Shown piece by piece: positions 8,801-16,389 of a stretch of DNA of 64,000 bases. The notes beneath the pieces are model-generated. The model ran no database searches. It was given only the letters and a program-made list of their open reading frames with translations, and was not told where the DNA came from. Each line of letters opens with the position of its first letter. Positions within the stretch are counted from its first letter, which is position 1. The translations under genes were made by a program, and so were the position numbers. Origin of the DNA: Allorhodopirellula solitaria (GTDB taxonomy: Bacteria > Planctomycetota > Planctomycetia > Pirellulales > Pirellulaceae); assembly GCF_007859855.1 (NCBI RefSeq), contig NZ_SJPK01000003.1, positions 590,695-654,694 on the forward strand, in the 5' to 3' direction.

Positions 8801-11162
8801 TCGCCACTTCGGTATCGCCGCTTTCAATCACGGCTTCGCGAGTGACATCTCGAGAGGTACCGTCGCCGTAATGCGCAACCACGCGTACCTGTTGACGCGC
8901 CGAGGTCGACTGCACGACTGGATTGGCCGGCGAGAGTTCGAGTGACGTGACAGGTGGTGTGTCGCGGTTCCAGTGGGAACCAGTGGCGATCCATTGACGC
9001 AGCACGGCATGGTAGGGGGCCCCCTGTGAAACCAGGGTACCACCCTCATGCGGAGTCAGCCCCAATGGTTTACGGAGCATCAGGGAATGTTCTGGGGCGG
9101 CGGGATTGATGCGACGCGCGGCGAGGTCATCCGTCAGTGCTCGGATATCAAAGAGCGGGTCGTACCCCCGCAGTGATAGACGAAAACCGTTTTTTCCTTT
9201 CTGCGCGCCGTGGCAGGTCCCCTGGTTGCACCCGAGTCGGCTGAGGACCGGATTGACATCACGGATGAAGTCGACGTCGTCATTCTCGTTTCCGGTGTTG
9301 GTAAAGGGAATCGTCTGCTGATGTTGCCCGATGCTGACTACGAGATTTCCTGTCGCGTTGCGAACCGGCCGGACCAAACCATCGGTCTGAACCGCAAATG
9401 CCGTGTGTGGTTGAATCTTGATTCGGTCGGTGACGTCGACCCGTTGTCCGTCCTTCGTCGACGCGACCGCGACGAATTGTACGTATTCGTAGGGCGAGTT
9501 CAGCTGCACTTTCGCTGGCGAGACGTCCAATGAGGTGATGTTGAATTCGTCGAGCGAAGTGGAGTCGACATCCGCTGAGCTAGGGTTCTCTTCCTGACGT
9601 GAATTCACTTTCGCAATCCGCGCGTTCTCGGCCTGCGTCCACTGCTCGGCATCAAACCGCGTGCCTTGCGGCGCTTCATCCGAAATTTCGTGAGCAATCG
9701 AAACGGAGGTCAACAGTCTGCCGGCCGGACCGATATGTCGGACCAGCCCGTCGTTGGCGCCAACCCAGACGCTCCCATCGCTCGCGAGATCGAGGCTATA
9801 TGCCGCTACATCGGGCAAGTCGAACTGCATCGTTCGGTGCACCGCTTGGTCCTTGACTGACTTTTCTGCGTCGACGTCGTATTGCCAGACGCAGATTTGG
9901 CTGGTGCCATCGATTGTTGCAACCGCTGCGACAAGGCTGCCATCGGTGCTGACGGCAACCTGATCAATGCGCCCGGTCATCGCGGGAAATCGTTTGAGCA
10001 GGTTGGCGTCGTCGCCAATTTTTCGCGCCGAGTTGCGGAACACGCGGTAGATCTTCACGATGCCATCAGCACCGCCGACGACAATCTGGTCATGCGCCGG
10101 ATGGATCGCGATACTCGATAGTCCGCCCGACAAAGCACCTGGTGTGATCGACGTGACATTGTCAATGAATCGCTGGGTAGCAACCTCGGTGAGCTTGCAG
10201 GTCATATCTCTGGCCACCGAAACGAGGTGCTTTCCGTCGTTGGTAAACACCGTATCGCGAACCCAATCGTCGTGAGCGCCTTGATAGAGAACCTGCTCGC
10301 CGGTCGCGGATTCGAACGCGCGAACGGTATGATCGTTCGCTCCCAAGGCGATTTGGCTGTCGTCGGGTGACCAAGACAATCCCGTAAGCGTGTCGTAGGT
10401 GACACTCTTGGAAAGCTGCAACTCGCCTGTGCGGGCGTCCCAAACCTGCAGTTCACCCATCTCGCCCGGCGTACCGCCCGCTGCTGCAATCCGCGAGCTA
10501 TCGTGCGAGAATGCCACGGAGTTGATCCGGGGGCTGATACCGATGAGCCGGTGGCAAACGTCCCTCGACTCGGGATCGAGCAGGAGGATTTCATGGTATC
10601 CCGCGACGGCGAGGGTCGACTGATCCGCCGATAGATCAATCGCGGGGACCGTGGGCGATCCACGATACTGCGGTGGATTCTCAGGCGTGTACCGCGGCCC
10701 GCTGGGAGATTCCGAGTCGTTGATAGCACCTTGATTGATCCAGCGGCCGATTAACTCCACCTCGCTAGGAACGAGCGGTGTCTGTGGTGATTTGGGCATC
10801 GCGGCCACGCCACCGTCCGAGATGATTTGTGCATACAGATAGCTGGCTTCCGCGTCACCGGGGACGATGGCCGGTTCGCCTGACTCGCCGCCACCCACCA
10901 ACGCATCGAACTCTGTCATCCGGTACTCGCCAAGCTGTTTGGCGCCCTGGTGACATCCAAAGCACTTGGAACGAAGCAATGGCAAGATATCTTGCTGGTA
11001 ACTCACCGCCCGTTCGTTGGTGGATGGCTTGGTCGAATCGGTTAATTCCGACGCGGTCGCGAACAGCCCTATTGAGAGGCTCAGCGCGAGTCCCAAGATG
11101 GGTGCCAGGGAGCGCAGGCTAAAGATCTGAATGATATTCATCACGACGATTGTCCTCATCAT
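5877..11162 (-). CDS. Giant WD40 / planctomycete cytochrome C / DUF1549-DUF1553 secreted protein
   Basis: 1761 aa. Order of parts: signal peptide (about 1-37); PSCyt1-type cytochrome domain with SKCFGCHQG (about 55-115); WD40-like repeats (about 165-480); an Ig/Big-2-like segment; a second cytochrome-like domain with GCNQGTCHG; another Big-2-like segment; DUF1549 (RVHLDLTGLPPTSD); DUF1553 (YVNRIWADLTGVGLIEPVDD); and an Ala/Glu/Arg-rich, probably coiled-coil region towards the C-terminus. A short acidic repeat (DHGPSDDGPSDHGPS) sits between DUF1549 and DUF1553. Members of this family are exported and thought to be redox or polysaccharide-related, but no reaction is established. It lies upstream of DUF1501 on the same strand, its usual partner. 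Longer than usual because of the WD40 part. Confidence 0.9.
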   Translation of the reverse strand: MMRTIVVMNIIQIFSLRSLAPILGLALSLSIGLFATASELTDSTKPSTNERAVSYQQDILPLLRSKCFGCHQGAKQLGEYRMTEFDALVGGGESGEPAIVPGDAEASYLYAQIISDGGVAAMPKSPQTPLVPSEVELIGRWINQGAINDSESPSGPRYTPENPPQYRGSPTVPAIDLSADQSTLAVAGYHEILLLDPESRDVCHRLIGISPRINSVAFSHDSSRIAAAGGTPGEMGELQVWDARTGELQLSKSVTYDTLTGLSWSPDDSQIALGANDHTVRAFESATGEQVLYQGAHDDWVRDTVFTNDGKHLVSVARDMTCKLTEVATQRFIDNVTSITPGALSGGLSSIAIHPAHDQIVVGGADGIVKIYRVFRNSARKIGDDANLLKRFPAMTGRIDQVAVSTDGSLVAAVATIDGTSQICVWQYDVDAEKSVKDQAVHRTMQFDLPDVAAYSLDLASDGSVWVGANDGLVRHIGPAGRLLTSVSIAHEISDEAPQGTRFDAEQWTQAENARIAKVNSRQEENPSSADVDSTSLDEFNITSLDVSPAKVQLNSPYEYVQFVAVASTKDGQRVDVTDRIKIQPHTAFAVQTDGLVRPVRNATGNLVVSIGQHQQTIPFTNTGNENDDVDFIRDVNPVLSRLGCNQGTCHGAQKGKNGFRLSLRGYDPLFDIRALTDDLAARRINPAAPEHSLMLRKPLGLTPHEGGTLVSQGAPYHAVLRQWIATGSHWNRDTPPVTSLELSPANPVVQSTSARQQVRVVAHYGDGTSRDVTREAVIESGDTEVATADSGGVLLAIRRGEAPVLARYEGAYAATTLTVMGDRSGYQNTEAPAWNRIDELVAQKWERMKIVPSDLADDATFFRRVHLDLTGLPPTSDAVREFLADTTSSREKRENVIDGLIGGEEFAVFWTNKWADLLQVNRKFLGVDGSREYRQWIREAVDQNRPYDQFARQILTASGSNQANPPASYFKVLRTPKETMENTTQLFLGIRFNCNQCHDHPFERWTQDQYYEMAAFFAHVNRKPDPASGDRKVGGTAVEKATALYEIIDDSAQSEVPHARTGDSVQPAFPYELTDHGPSDDGPSDHGPSEQEQARSGQSVRASETLTALSIDPATDKAKEEAVPSRREQLATWITHPDNPYFARSYVNRIWADLTGVGLIEPVDDIRAGNPATNPELLDYLTDEFIRSGFDSRALIRLICRSRTYGLSVQTNRWNVDDQQNYSHATPRRLPAEVIYDAVHALTGSLSKLPGMPAGSRAAAATDAEVALPDGFLANLGRPVRETACECERSDDLQLGPVMALISGPTIGSAISDPENDLQSIVTKHANDQALAEEIFLRALGRFPKPAEVEAFASMTEQIQSDHERLVERLAAAESDWQGELESREAARLATLQKIEQQIASREKAIAGERTRSNEHRDAAISRAEETLAAAHAAIPDAIEAWIAKNGTEGSPEWFPLAPAAYSASGDVKLSVLPDRSVLASGKAAKATYTLDFETDLRQITGFRVEAIADESLPSGGPGLPKNGNFVVTEITVRAGSEPTVPFQKLPVAKIASGKADFLQGGFSVDLAFDGKPGNQSAWAVSPRLGKDHWATFQFASEVPASEKPVSSDSKTRLRFVIAQNHAAANHLLGRFRISLTTHQGAIPLSTTEALAVASAAPAEQRSESQTKLLHDYVTARDAAVQRAQAQLATARKPVPPDQELLALQARQERFATKTADDPDLVALRANVKRSETQREHVRLTAAEDLVWALINSSAFLFNH

Positions 11163-11408
11163 ATTGGAACGATCATCGCCGGTCCTATTCAGGCAGTCCT
11201 AAACAGGTAGCCACTCAGGAGGAGGCAGGCGGGGCGAGCCCAGCAGGTTTGGGTGGTGCTGACGCTCGTACCCGCAGCTTAGTGGCGGATTCCTAGCCGG
11301 TCAAGGATGAAGTTGGGCGACCAGCCCGTCGCGACATCTCCGGCAGTACACTGCACCGATTTGGTGAGTTAGCTGGAACGTCGCTTTTTTCACTCGAAAA
11401 TGACGGGG

Positions 11409-11822
11409 CTAATCGTGCTTGGGCCAACCGTTGAGCAAGATTTTCTTCATCGCTGCGAGCGTCTGTTTGCTGACGTGATGCTCGATCCCCTCACTGTCGA
11501 TTGTGGCGATCTGCTCGCTCACGCCGAGCTTTTGTAGGAACGATTTGACGATCTCGTGGCGCTGCCGCGACTTCACAGCCAATCGCCGTCCGGCGGCTGT
11601 CAGTTCAATCGGCTGGTACGGCTCGGTTTGGACCAAGCCGTCACGCTGCAATCGTGAGATTGTATTGTTGACCGTCGCATGGGTAACCTCGAAATGACGC
11701 ACCAGGTCCACCGCGCGGCAGACGCCGGCGTGGTCGATCGCATCCGCGATTGCTTCGACATAGTCTTCGGCCACCTCACTGGCGTGATCGAGCCGGGTTC
11801 GTTGATGGCGAGGACTGGACAT
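11409..11822 (-). CDS. mntR: MntR-type manganese-responsive regulator (DtxR family)
   Basis: 137 aa from the ATG at 11822, where homology begins; a longer in-frame start at 12131 would add a tail unlike the family. A winged helix (VRHFEVTHATVNNTISRLQR) precedes a metal-binding and dimerisation domain. Candidate ligands lie in AEDYVEAI and EGIEHHVS, matching the Asp/Glu and Glu-His positions of E. coli-type MntR. The C-terminal SH3-like domain of DtxR is absent, as in MntR. It presumably represses Mn uptake; the nearest candidate target is the TroABCD-type transporter at 57-62 kb. It lies downstream of the TPR operon on the same strand. Confidence 0.85.
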   Translation of the reverse strand: MSSPRHQRTRLDHASEVAEDYVEAIADAIDHAGVCRAVDLVRHFEVTHATVNNTISRLQRDGLVQTEPYQPIELTAAGRRLAVKSRQRHEIVKSFLQKLGVSEQIATIDSEGIEHHVSKQTLAAMKKILLNGWPKHD

Positions 11823-12018
11823 GCGGGCACGCTGCTCTCTGCAAAGTAACGATCGAGTGGCGGAGCATCGTAAACGAAACCAGGCTGTCGCGGAATCTGT
11901 TGCACGGTCGACGTCGAGAAATTCCCCGCCTGCCCTTCCAAACAGGCGGGGAAATCGCTTGCCGTGAGGAAGCTCGCGCTGCATCGAACGCTGTGCCTGC
12001 CTGCGTGCGGGCTCGTCG

Positions 12019-12768
12019 TTAGCGTTGGATGCCGCGCAAGCGTTGATAACAAACCGCCATTCGGTCGTGATCATCGAAGCAATCGAAGATGCAGACCAGT
12101 CGCCACAAGCAGCACTCGCAGTCCAGCTCAATCGATTGGCCCGAGACTACTTGGCAGACGACCTCGTAGGCTTCGCTGGGCAAGTCCATCTGAATCAACA
12201 GCGTCGCGGCGGTCACCCGAAACTCCGCGACTTCGGGCGCCAGCAAGATCGCGTTCTCGACGGACTGCAGGCACACCGCCGGTGACTCTCCAAGCCGTGA
12301 CTCAATGGCAGAAAGCTCGTGCCATAGCAACGGCTCGCGGCGATTTCGCTGCAGCGCGCTGCGGATCACACTAGCAGATAGCTCGGGATGCCCCAACGTC
12401 AGCAGGTCATGGGAGATCAATCGAGTCATCGCTGTTGCTAATGGGGCGGAGACCCCGAGCGTGTACAGCAATCCAACGGCCGTTTTCTCCCGTCCGATCG
12501 CCAAGTACTGCATTGCCATGATCCGCGAGGACCACACTTCGAGCGAAACCAGCTCTCGGGCCCGTTCGAAATAGCGAACGGCGAGATTGGGCCGGCCCGA
12601 TTGGGCCTGCAGTAGTCCACGAAGCTCCCAGGCACCGCCATGATCAGAGTGCACGCGGCAGATCACATCGAGTTGCTCCAGAGCAGCGTCGGTGTCGCCG
12701 TCGGACAGTGCGACGGAAAGCTCATCGTATAACTGCTGTACCGTGCGTTGGTTCATTGAAGTTGCCAT
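12019..12768 (-). CDS. TPR protein with C-terminal Cys cluster
   Basis: 249 aa, no signal peptide, built of tetratricopeptide-like helical pairs (GAWELRGLLQAQSGRPNLAV). The C-terminus carries CECC, then further Cys residues ending near MAVC. This matches the position of CASC and ADDC in the TPR protein at 13058-13900, so the two are paralogues within one operon. It overlaps the end of the small membrane-protein ORF by 16 nt. The Cys residues may bind metal or form disulfides; function is otherwise unknown. Confidence 0.7.
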   Translation of the reverse strand: MATSMNQRTVQQLYDELSVALSDGDTDAALEQLDVICRVHSDHGGAWELRGLLQAQSGRPNLAVRYFERARELVSLEVWSSRIMAMQYLAIGREKTAVGLLYTLGVSAPLATAMTRLISHDLLTLGHPELSASVIRSALQRNRREPLLWHELSAIESRLGESPAVCLQSVENAILLAPEVAEFRVTAATLLIQMDLPSEAYEVVCQVVSGQSIELDCECCLWRLVCIFDCFDDHDRMAVCYQRLRGIQR

Positions 12769-13061
12769 CGGCTCGATCTCCAGTAGCAGGTTGGTAAACG
12801 GGTTCGCCCCGGTAGGTCAGGGATGGAGGAAGTGGTTGCGGAGGTCGCGGAATGCCCTCGCTGAGCGGCCATCGTGAAAGGGGCATCCGAGCAAGTCTCT
12901 CTTGGAGACTCTGATCGAGGGTTTGCCATATCGCGGGCCGCCCGGTCGACTGCGCACACTCGCTCACCTCCATAGATGATGAGGGTTGCCACGATCGTGA
13001 TCGCAACAAACCCCGCAACAAGGAGAGCAGCATGAAAGAGAAGTAACGGAGTCGGATTCAT
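12753..13061 (-). CDS. Small predicted membrane protein between two TPR genes
   Basis: 102 aa, one N-terminal transmembrane helix (LLLFHAALLVAGFVAITIVA), then a polar tail. Its ATG overlaps the stop of the upstream TPR gene by 4 nt (ATGA), which suggests coupling. The tail in this frame is Ser/Arg-rich and unconvincing. An overlapping frame (12722-13033) gives an equally plausible Pro-rich tail, so a frameshift between the helix and the tail is possible. Function unknown. Confidence 0.5.
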   Translation of the reverse strand: MNPTPLLLFHAALLVAGFVAITIVATLIIYGGERVCAVDRAARDMANPRSESPRETCSDAPFTMAAQRGHSATSATTSSIPDLPGRTRLPTCYWRSSRWQLQ

Positions 13062-13900
13062 CGTCGGGCTCCCTCAGGATGCTTGGATCCAGATTCGATT
13101 TTGGCGGCGCGAAGCTGCGCCGCTTTTTCTTCGCAGTCATCGGCCAAGCCAAAGAACCCGCGGCGGCCGAGCAATTCACCGATGCGGGAGAGACAGCTCG
13201 CGCAGGTCACCCTCTCGATGTCGTCTTCGTTGAAGTTGCCGAGTGCGTAGATAGCTTCGTTCTCGCGGTCCAATTGGATGAGCAGCGAAACCAACCCGAT
13301 TCGAAAGTGCAGGTTTCCCGGATCCAGTTGCAAGGCCCGCTGCGTCAACGCTTCGGTGAGGTATAGCGGCTGGCCCGACCGCGCCGAGTAAAACCCCATG
13401 TCGTAGTACGCCTGCGCCACCGTTTCGTCTTTCTCGGTGACCCATTCGCAGACCTGCATGGCGAGTTGAGGGGAGTCGATCGCTTCCAGTCCGGCTGCGA
13501 CTTGCAGCATCAACTCGGGCGGTAATTGGCGGCGGATCGCCAGTTGCAGGTAGAGGTCGCGGGCCAGATCGATGCGCAGCAGCTCGGCGTAGCAGGATGC
13601 GAGAACGATCCGGGTTTCGTCAGCGATGGGCGAAACCAGGCTGGCCTTTTCGATCGCGTCGGCGGCCTGGTGGGGATGGCCGAGGTCATGCCAAGCCCGG
13701 CCGAGCAATTCCAGCCACGGGCCTTGGCCGTTCTCGGGCAATCCATCGTCGGCGGGATGTTCCACCGCTCGGGTCGCCATTGCCACGACTTCGTCCAGTC
13801 GCCCCGCTTGGTAGCGGGCTCGAGCCAGTTGAAGTTGCTCGAGTGGGGCTGGCTGCTCACCAGCGGCCAGTTGTTGTTGCTGAGATCCTGATTCAGCCAT
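13058..13900 (-). CDS. TPR protein with CxxC motif
   Basis: 280 aa from the ATG at 13900, preceded by AAGG about 9 nt upstream; the longer in-frame start at 14077 adds 59 residues without family character. TPR-like repeats fill most of the protein (YYDMGFYSARSGQPLYLTEA). A C-terminal TCASC, with a further Cys in ADDCEEK, parallels the paralogue at 12019. First gene of a three-gene operon. A Fur-box-like sequence lies about 175 nt upstream of the start, so metal-responsive expression is possible but unproven. Confidence 0.7.
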   Translation of the reverse strand: MAESGSQQQQLAAGEQPAPLEQLQLARARYQAGRLDEVVAMATRAVEHPADDGLPENGQGPWLELLGRAWHDLGHPHQAADAIEKASLVSPIADETRIVLASCYAELLRIDLARDLYLQLAIRRQLPPELMLQVAAGLEAIDSPQLAMQVCEWVTEKDETVAQAYYDMGFYSARSGQPLYLTEALTQRALQLDPGNLHFRIGLVSLLIQLDRENEAIYALGNFNEDDIERVTCASCLSRIGELLGRRGFFGLADDCEEKAAQLRAAKIESGSKHPEGARR

Positions 13901-14072
13901 GCGAAAACACCTTTCCGAAAAGGCGGTCCGATCCATCGGAGGTCCAGACCGCGCGTCAAGAAGCCCGGCGCACCGTACGCGATGCGCGGGGGCAACCTGG
14001 GCGTGGCTGGCTGGCCGATCACCACGTGCATCGAGCACACACATCGCGATCAAGCTAGCTTGCTGCGTCGCC

Positions 14073-14100
14073 AGCAATTGCTAATGAGAATGAATTGCAA
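14073..14100 (-). promoter_or_regulatory. Fur-box-like sequence upstream of the TPR operon
   Basis: The plus strand reads GCTAATGAGAATGAATTGC, which resembles Fur-family hexamer arrays. Outer arms GCAATT / AATTGC form an inverted repeat with a 13-bp spacer. It lies upstream of the TPR operon on the minus strand. Motif only; no binding evidence. Confidence 0.35.
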
Positions 14101-14275
14101 TAGTATCGCCGCGCAGGAGTACTGTCAAGCGGTCTCGGGACACGCTTGCGAAGGAACAGGCGAGTGAACTTGCGGGCAATCAACAGGCGGCAACAAGTCC
14201 TTTCGCTTGGCGGGATCGATTGACTTGAGGGACTCGTCGCCTCTTCATGAATCCCCACCAGTCAGCTCCCCCGTG

Positions 14276-14735
14276 TGCTTGTCACACGGGAAGCCAAGTT
14301 TTGAAATTAGAAAACCGCGGCATCGACACGTGTTCCCTTGTCAGCTTGTCTGACAGGAAACTAAGCCGGCAGACTTTGCTGTCATGCGGGGCAAGCCCGC
14401 ATGGGAGCGGGGTGAACGCTCTCTTGTTCTAATCACAAAACGGCGATTCCTGTCAGGCAAGCTGACAGGGGATCTGGTCTAGCCATGCCCCGAACGGGGC
14501 CAAGGTAAGTGCCGACGGCGCTGGCCGCGGGGGTACACGGAAATAGCGGTTTGTAGAGCCCGCGGCGAGCGCCGAATGCCACTTACTTTAGTTTTCGAAG
14601 CGGTCTTGGTAACCCGACGCGTGAGCGAGGATGATCTATTAACCACGCGAAACACTGCAGTTTCCTCGCTGACGCATCGGGTTACCAACTTAGCCATGCT
14701 CCAAACGGGGCCAAAATAGGTGCCATTCGGCTAGC
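14276..14735. repeat. Repeat-rich intergenic region with long inverted repeat and duplicated segment
   Basis: The 1.1-kb gene-free stretch 13901-15004 holds several repeats. A 26-bp imperfect inverted repeat has arms at 14606-14631 and 14663-14688 (core GGTAACCCGACGCGTGAGCG). A segment beginning TAGCCATGCCCCGAACGGGG near 14479 recurs at about 14691 with a few changes. Short palindromes occur around TGACAGG at 14336-14351 and 14450-14470. The 72-codon ORF across it (14479-14697, minus) is made of repeat sequence and is not called as a gene. The remainder shows no clear signal. Confidence 0.7.
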
Positions 14736-15004
14736 GCCGTCGACTCACGTCATTGCACTGAGGGCTCGTTTCTCGACCCTCCCCGCTCCTGCTGTGCTTG
14801 GGAGGGGGAAGACCCTTCCGGCAGTGTTCACTCATGCACAAACCGCCGATTATTTTTTCTAGCTGGCGCTCGGCGTCGGGAATGGACCAAGAGTCTCAGG
14901 CAGTGGTTTTATGTTAAAAATTCCCCACCGCGCAGGTGCTGCCAATCAGGTTGGTCGGACCGTTGGTCGACATCAACCCACGCGGCGGGGAGGAACTCAA
15001 ACGC

Positions 15005-16345
15005 TCACTCGCCGAAGGCGGCCATTCGCGCAGGTTGCCCTTCGACGGAGAACGTTTCCTGAACGGTCCAATCCGACAGTGAAATCAACGAGAGTGTGCC
15101 GTCGGCTGGATTGCTAACGAGCAGATGGCGTCTCGACGGCAGTTGCAGTGCTTGGTGGTGTCCTCCGTGGCCTTGGATCTGATTGCGCCCGATGTCGACG
15201 GTATGCGTGAGCGCCGCGTCTTCCCAGTTGCCGTCCCGGTTGGCATCGACATCGATAACGAGGAGTTCGTCCGTTTCGGGAGCATTTCGGTTTTCGCGGA
15301 ACAGGAGGATCAAGGACTTGCCACCCCGCGACTTGATCGCGAGCGGTGTCGTCAGCGATTCGTCGCCGGATAATTCGATTGGGAGCGATTCGATCGAGGG
15401 CGAGTCGCTGCTGGCGTCGATCCAGCACAATTTGGCGTTTTCGCCCTTGCCGGCGGTGAACACGACACGCTGATCCAGATTTTCGAATGCACCGGTGCGA
15501 AGGGGGGCATCGTCGTCGTCTTTGCCGAGGGATAGGTAATGCACGTCTACAGTCTCCGGTGCGTCGTCGCACTCGAGGTCAGCGTCGACCCAGCAGACGC
15601 CATCCGACGGTGCCAAGAACACTTTGCCAGAGTTGGCGGTCGCACCGTGCAGACCACCGCTCGGGCATTGAATCGAATACTTTTTCCCCTCGTTGTCCCC
15701 GAGTCCAACAACATCAACGCGGCCGCTATCATCGCCATCGCGTGCGATCCAAGTCGAGTAGGCAACTTGATCCTCGATGACCGCGAGCGTGATGTGTCCA
15801 TTGCCTCCGTCGTAGAACTTCGCTGCATCCGGTGCGGATTCGGACGATCGCAACGCCGAGGCGCTCGTGATCGTGAATCCGTTTTTGGCATCGTTTGCCA
15901 AGACAAAAGATTTGCCGTACTGGTACACGTGTGCTGGATTGCCTTGGTCGACACCGATGTTCACATGCAGGACACTCGGTGAGTTGTTCAGACGCCAGTG
16001 GGAGTGGTCGCCGTGAGGTTCTTCCTCGGCACCTGATTCGACCGCGACCCAGCCACTGCCGAGTTCACCATTGGCGTCATCTCGCACGCCAATGAGCAAC
16101 AGGCCGTCGTCGGAGCGCATCTGGACTAGCGATTGCGCGTCGATGTCAAGTTTCGGGAAATCAGTGATCGGAGTCGGTTGGATCGACCAACCTTCCGCAG
16201 ACCGTTTTAGGTCACCGTAGCGAACAGTGGCATCGGTGTCGTCTTGCCAGAACACGCGAGCGACCGTGCGGCCTTCGGCGAAACATAGCGACGTACTGGC
16301 TAGTACGAGACAACATGAGGTTAGGAATCGGAAAGAGGTTCTCAT
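15005..16345 (-). CDS. Exported beta-propeller-like protein, AztD-like (periplasmic zinc chaperone family?)
   Basis: 446 aa with a signal peptide (MRTSFRFLTSCCLVLASTSL, cleavage near CFAEG). The body reads like a seven-bladed propeller. A His/acidic loop EEEPHGDHSHW, then FYDGGNGHIT, GGLHGA and GHGGHHQALQLP recall the zinc metallochaperone AztD of AztABCD systems; this match is from memory and only moderately sure. It is last in a probable operon behind a PQQ/EF-hand protein with a His-rich linker, which fits periplasmic metal handling. The alternative is an unrelated secreted propeller. No AztABC genes are adjacent; the nearest metal ABC transporter is at 57 kb. Confidence 0.6.
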   Translation of the reverse strand: MRTSFRFLTSCCLVLASTSLCFAEGRTVARVFWQDDTDATVRYGDLKRSAEGWSIQPTPITDFPKLDIDAQSLVQMRSDDGLLLIGVRDDANGELGSGWVAVESGAEEEPHGDHSHWRLNNSPSVLHVNIGVDQGNPAHVYQYGKSFVLANDAKNGFTITSASALRSSESAPDAAKFYDGGNGHITLAVIEDQVAYSTWIARDGDDSGRVDVVGLGDNEGKKYSIQCPSGGLHGATANSGKVFLAPSDGVCWVDADLECDDAPETVDVHYLSLGKDDDDAPLRTGAFENLDQRVVFTAGKGENAKLCWIDASSDSPSIESLPIELSGDESLTTPLAIKSRGGKSLILLFRENRNAPETDELLVIDVDANRDGNWEDAALTHTVDIGRNQIQGHGGHHQALQLPSRRHLLVSNPADGTLSLISLSDWTVQETFSVEGQPARMAAFGE

Positions 16346-16389
16346 TGGGGATTCTTTTTTGATGGGAGGTGATCAATACGTGTGAGTTG

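Noticed and set aside
11409..12131. Longer 240-aa version of the MntR-type regulator
   Set aside because: The additional N-terminal 103 residues overlap the TPR gene region and have no family similarity; the start at 11822 fits MntR length.
14479..14697. 72-codon minus ORF starting MAKLVTRCVSEETAVFRVVN
   Set aside because: It lies across the inverted repeat and the duplicated TAGCCATG segment; its amino acids are just the repeat in translation, with no ribosome binding site.
14951..14962. TTGGTCGGACCG, another near match to the palindromic box
   Set aside because: It lies past the 3' end of the AztD-like gene with no gene starting nearby, so it was not counted as a regulatory copy.
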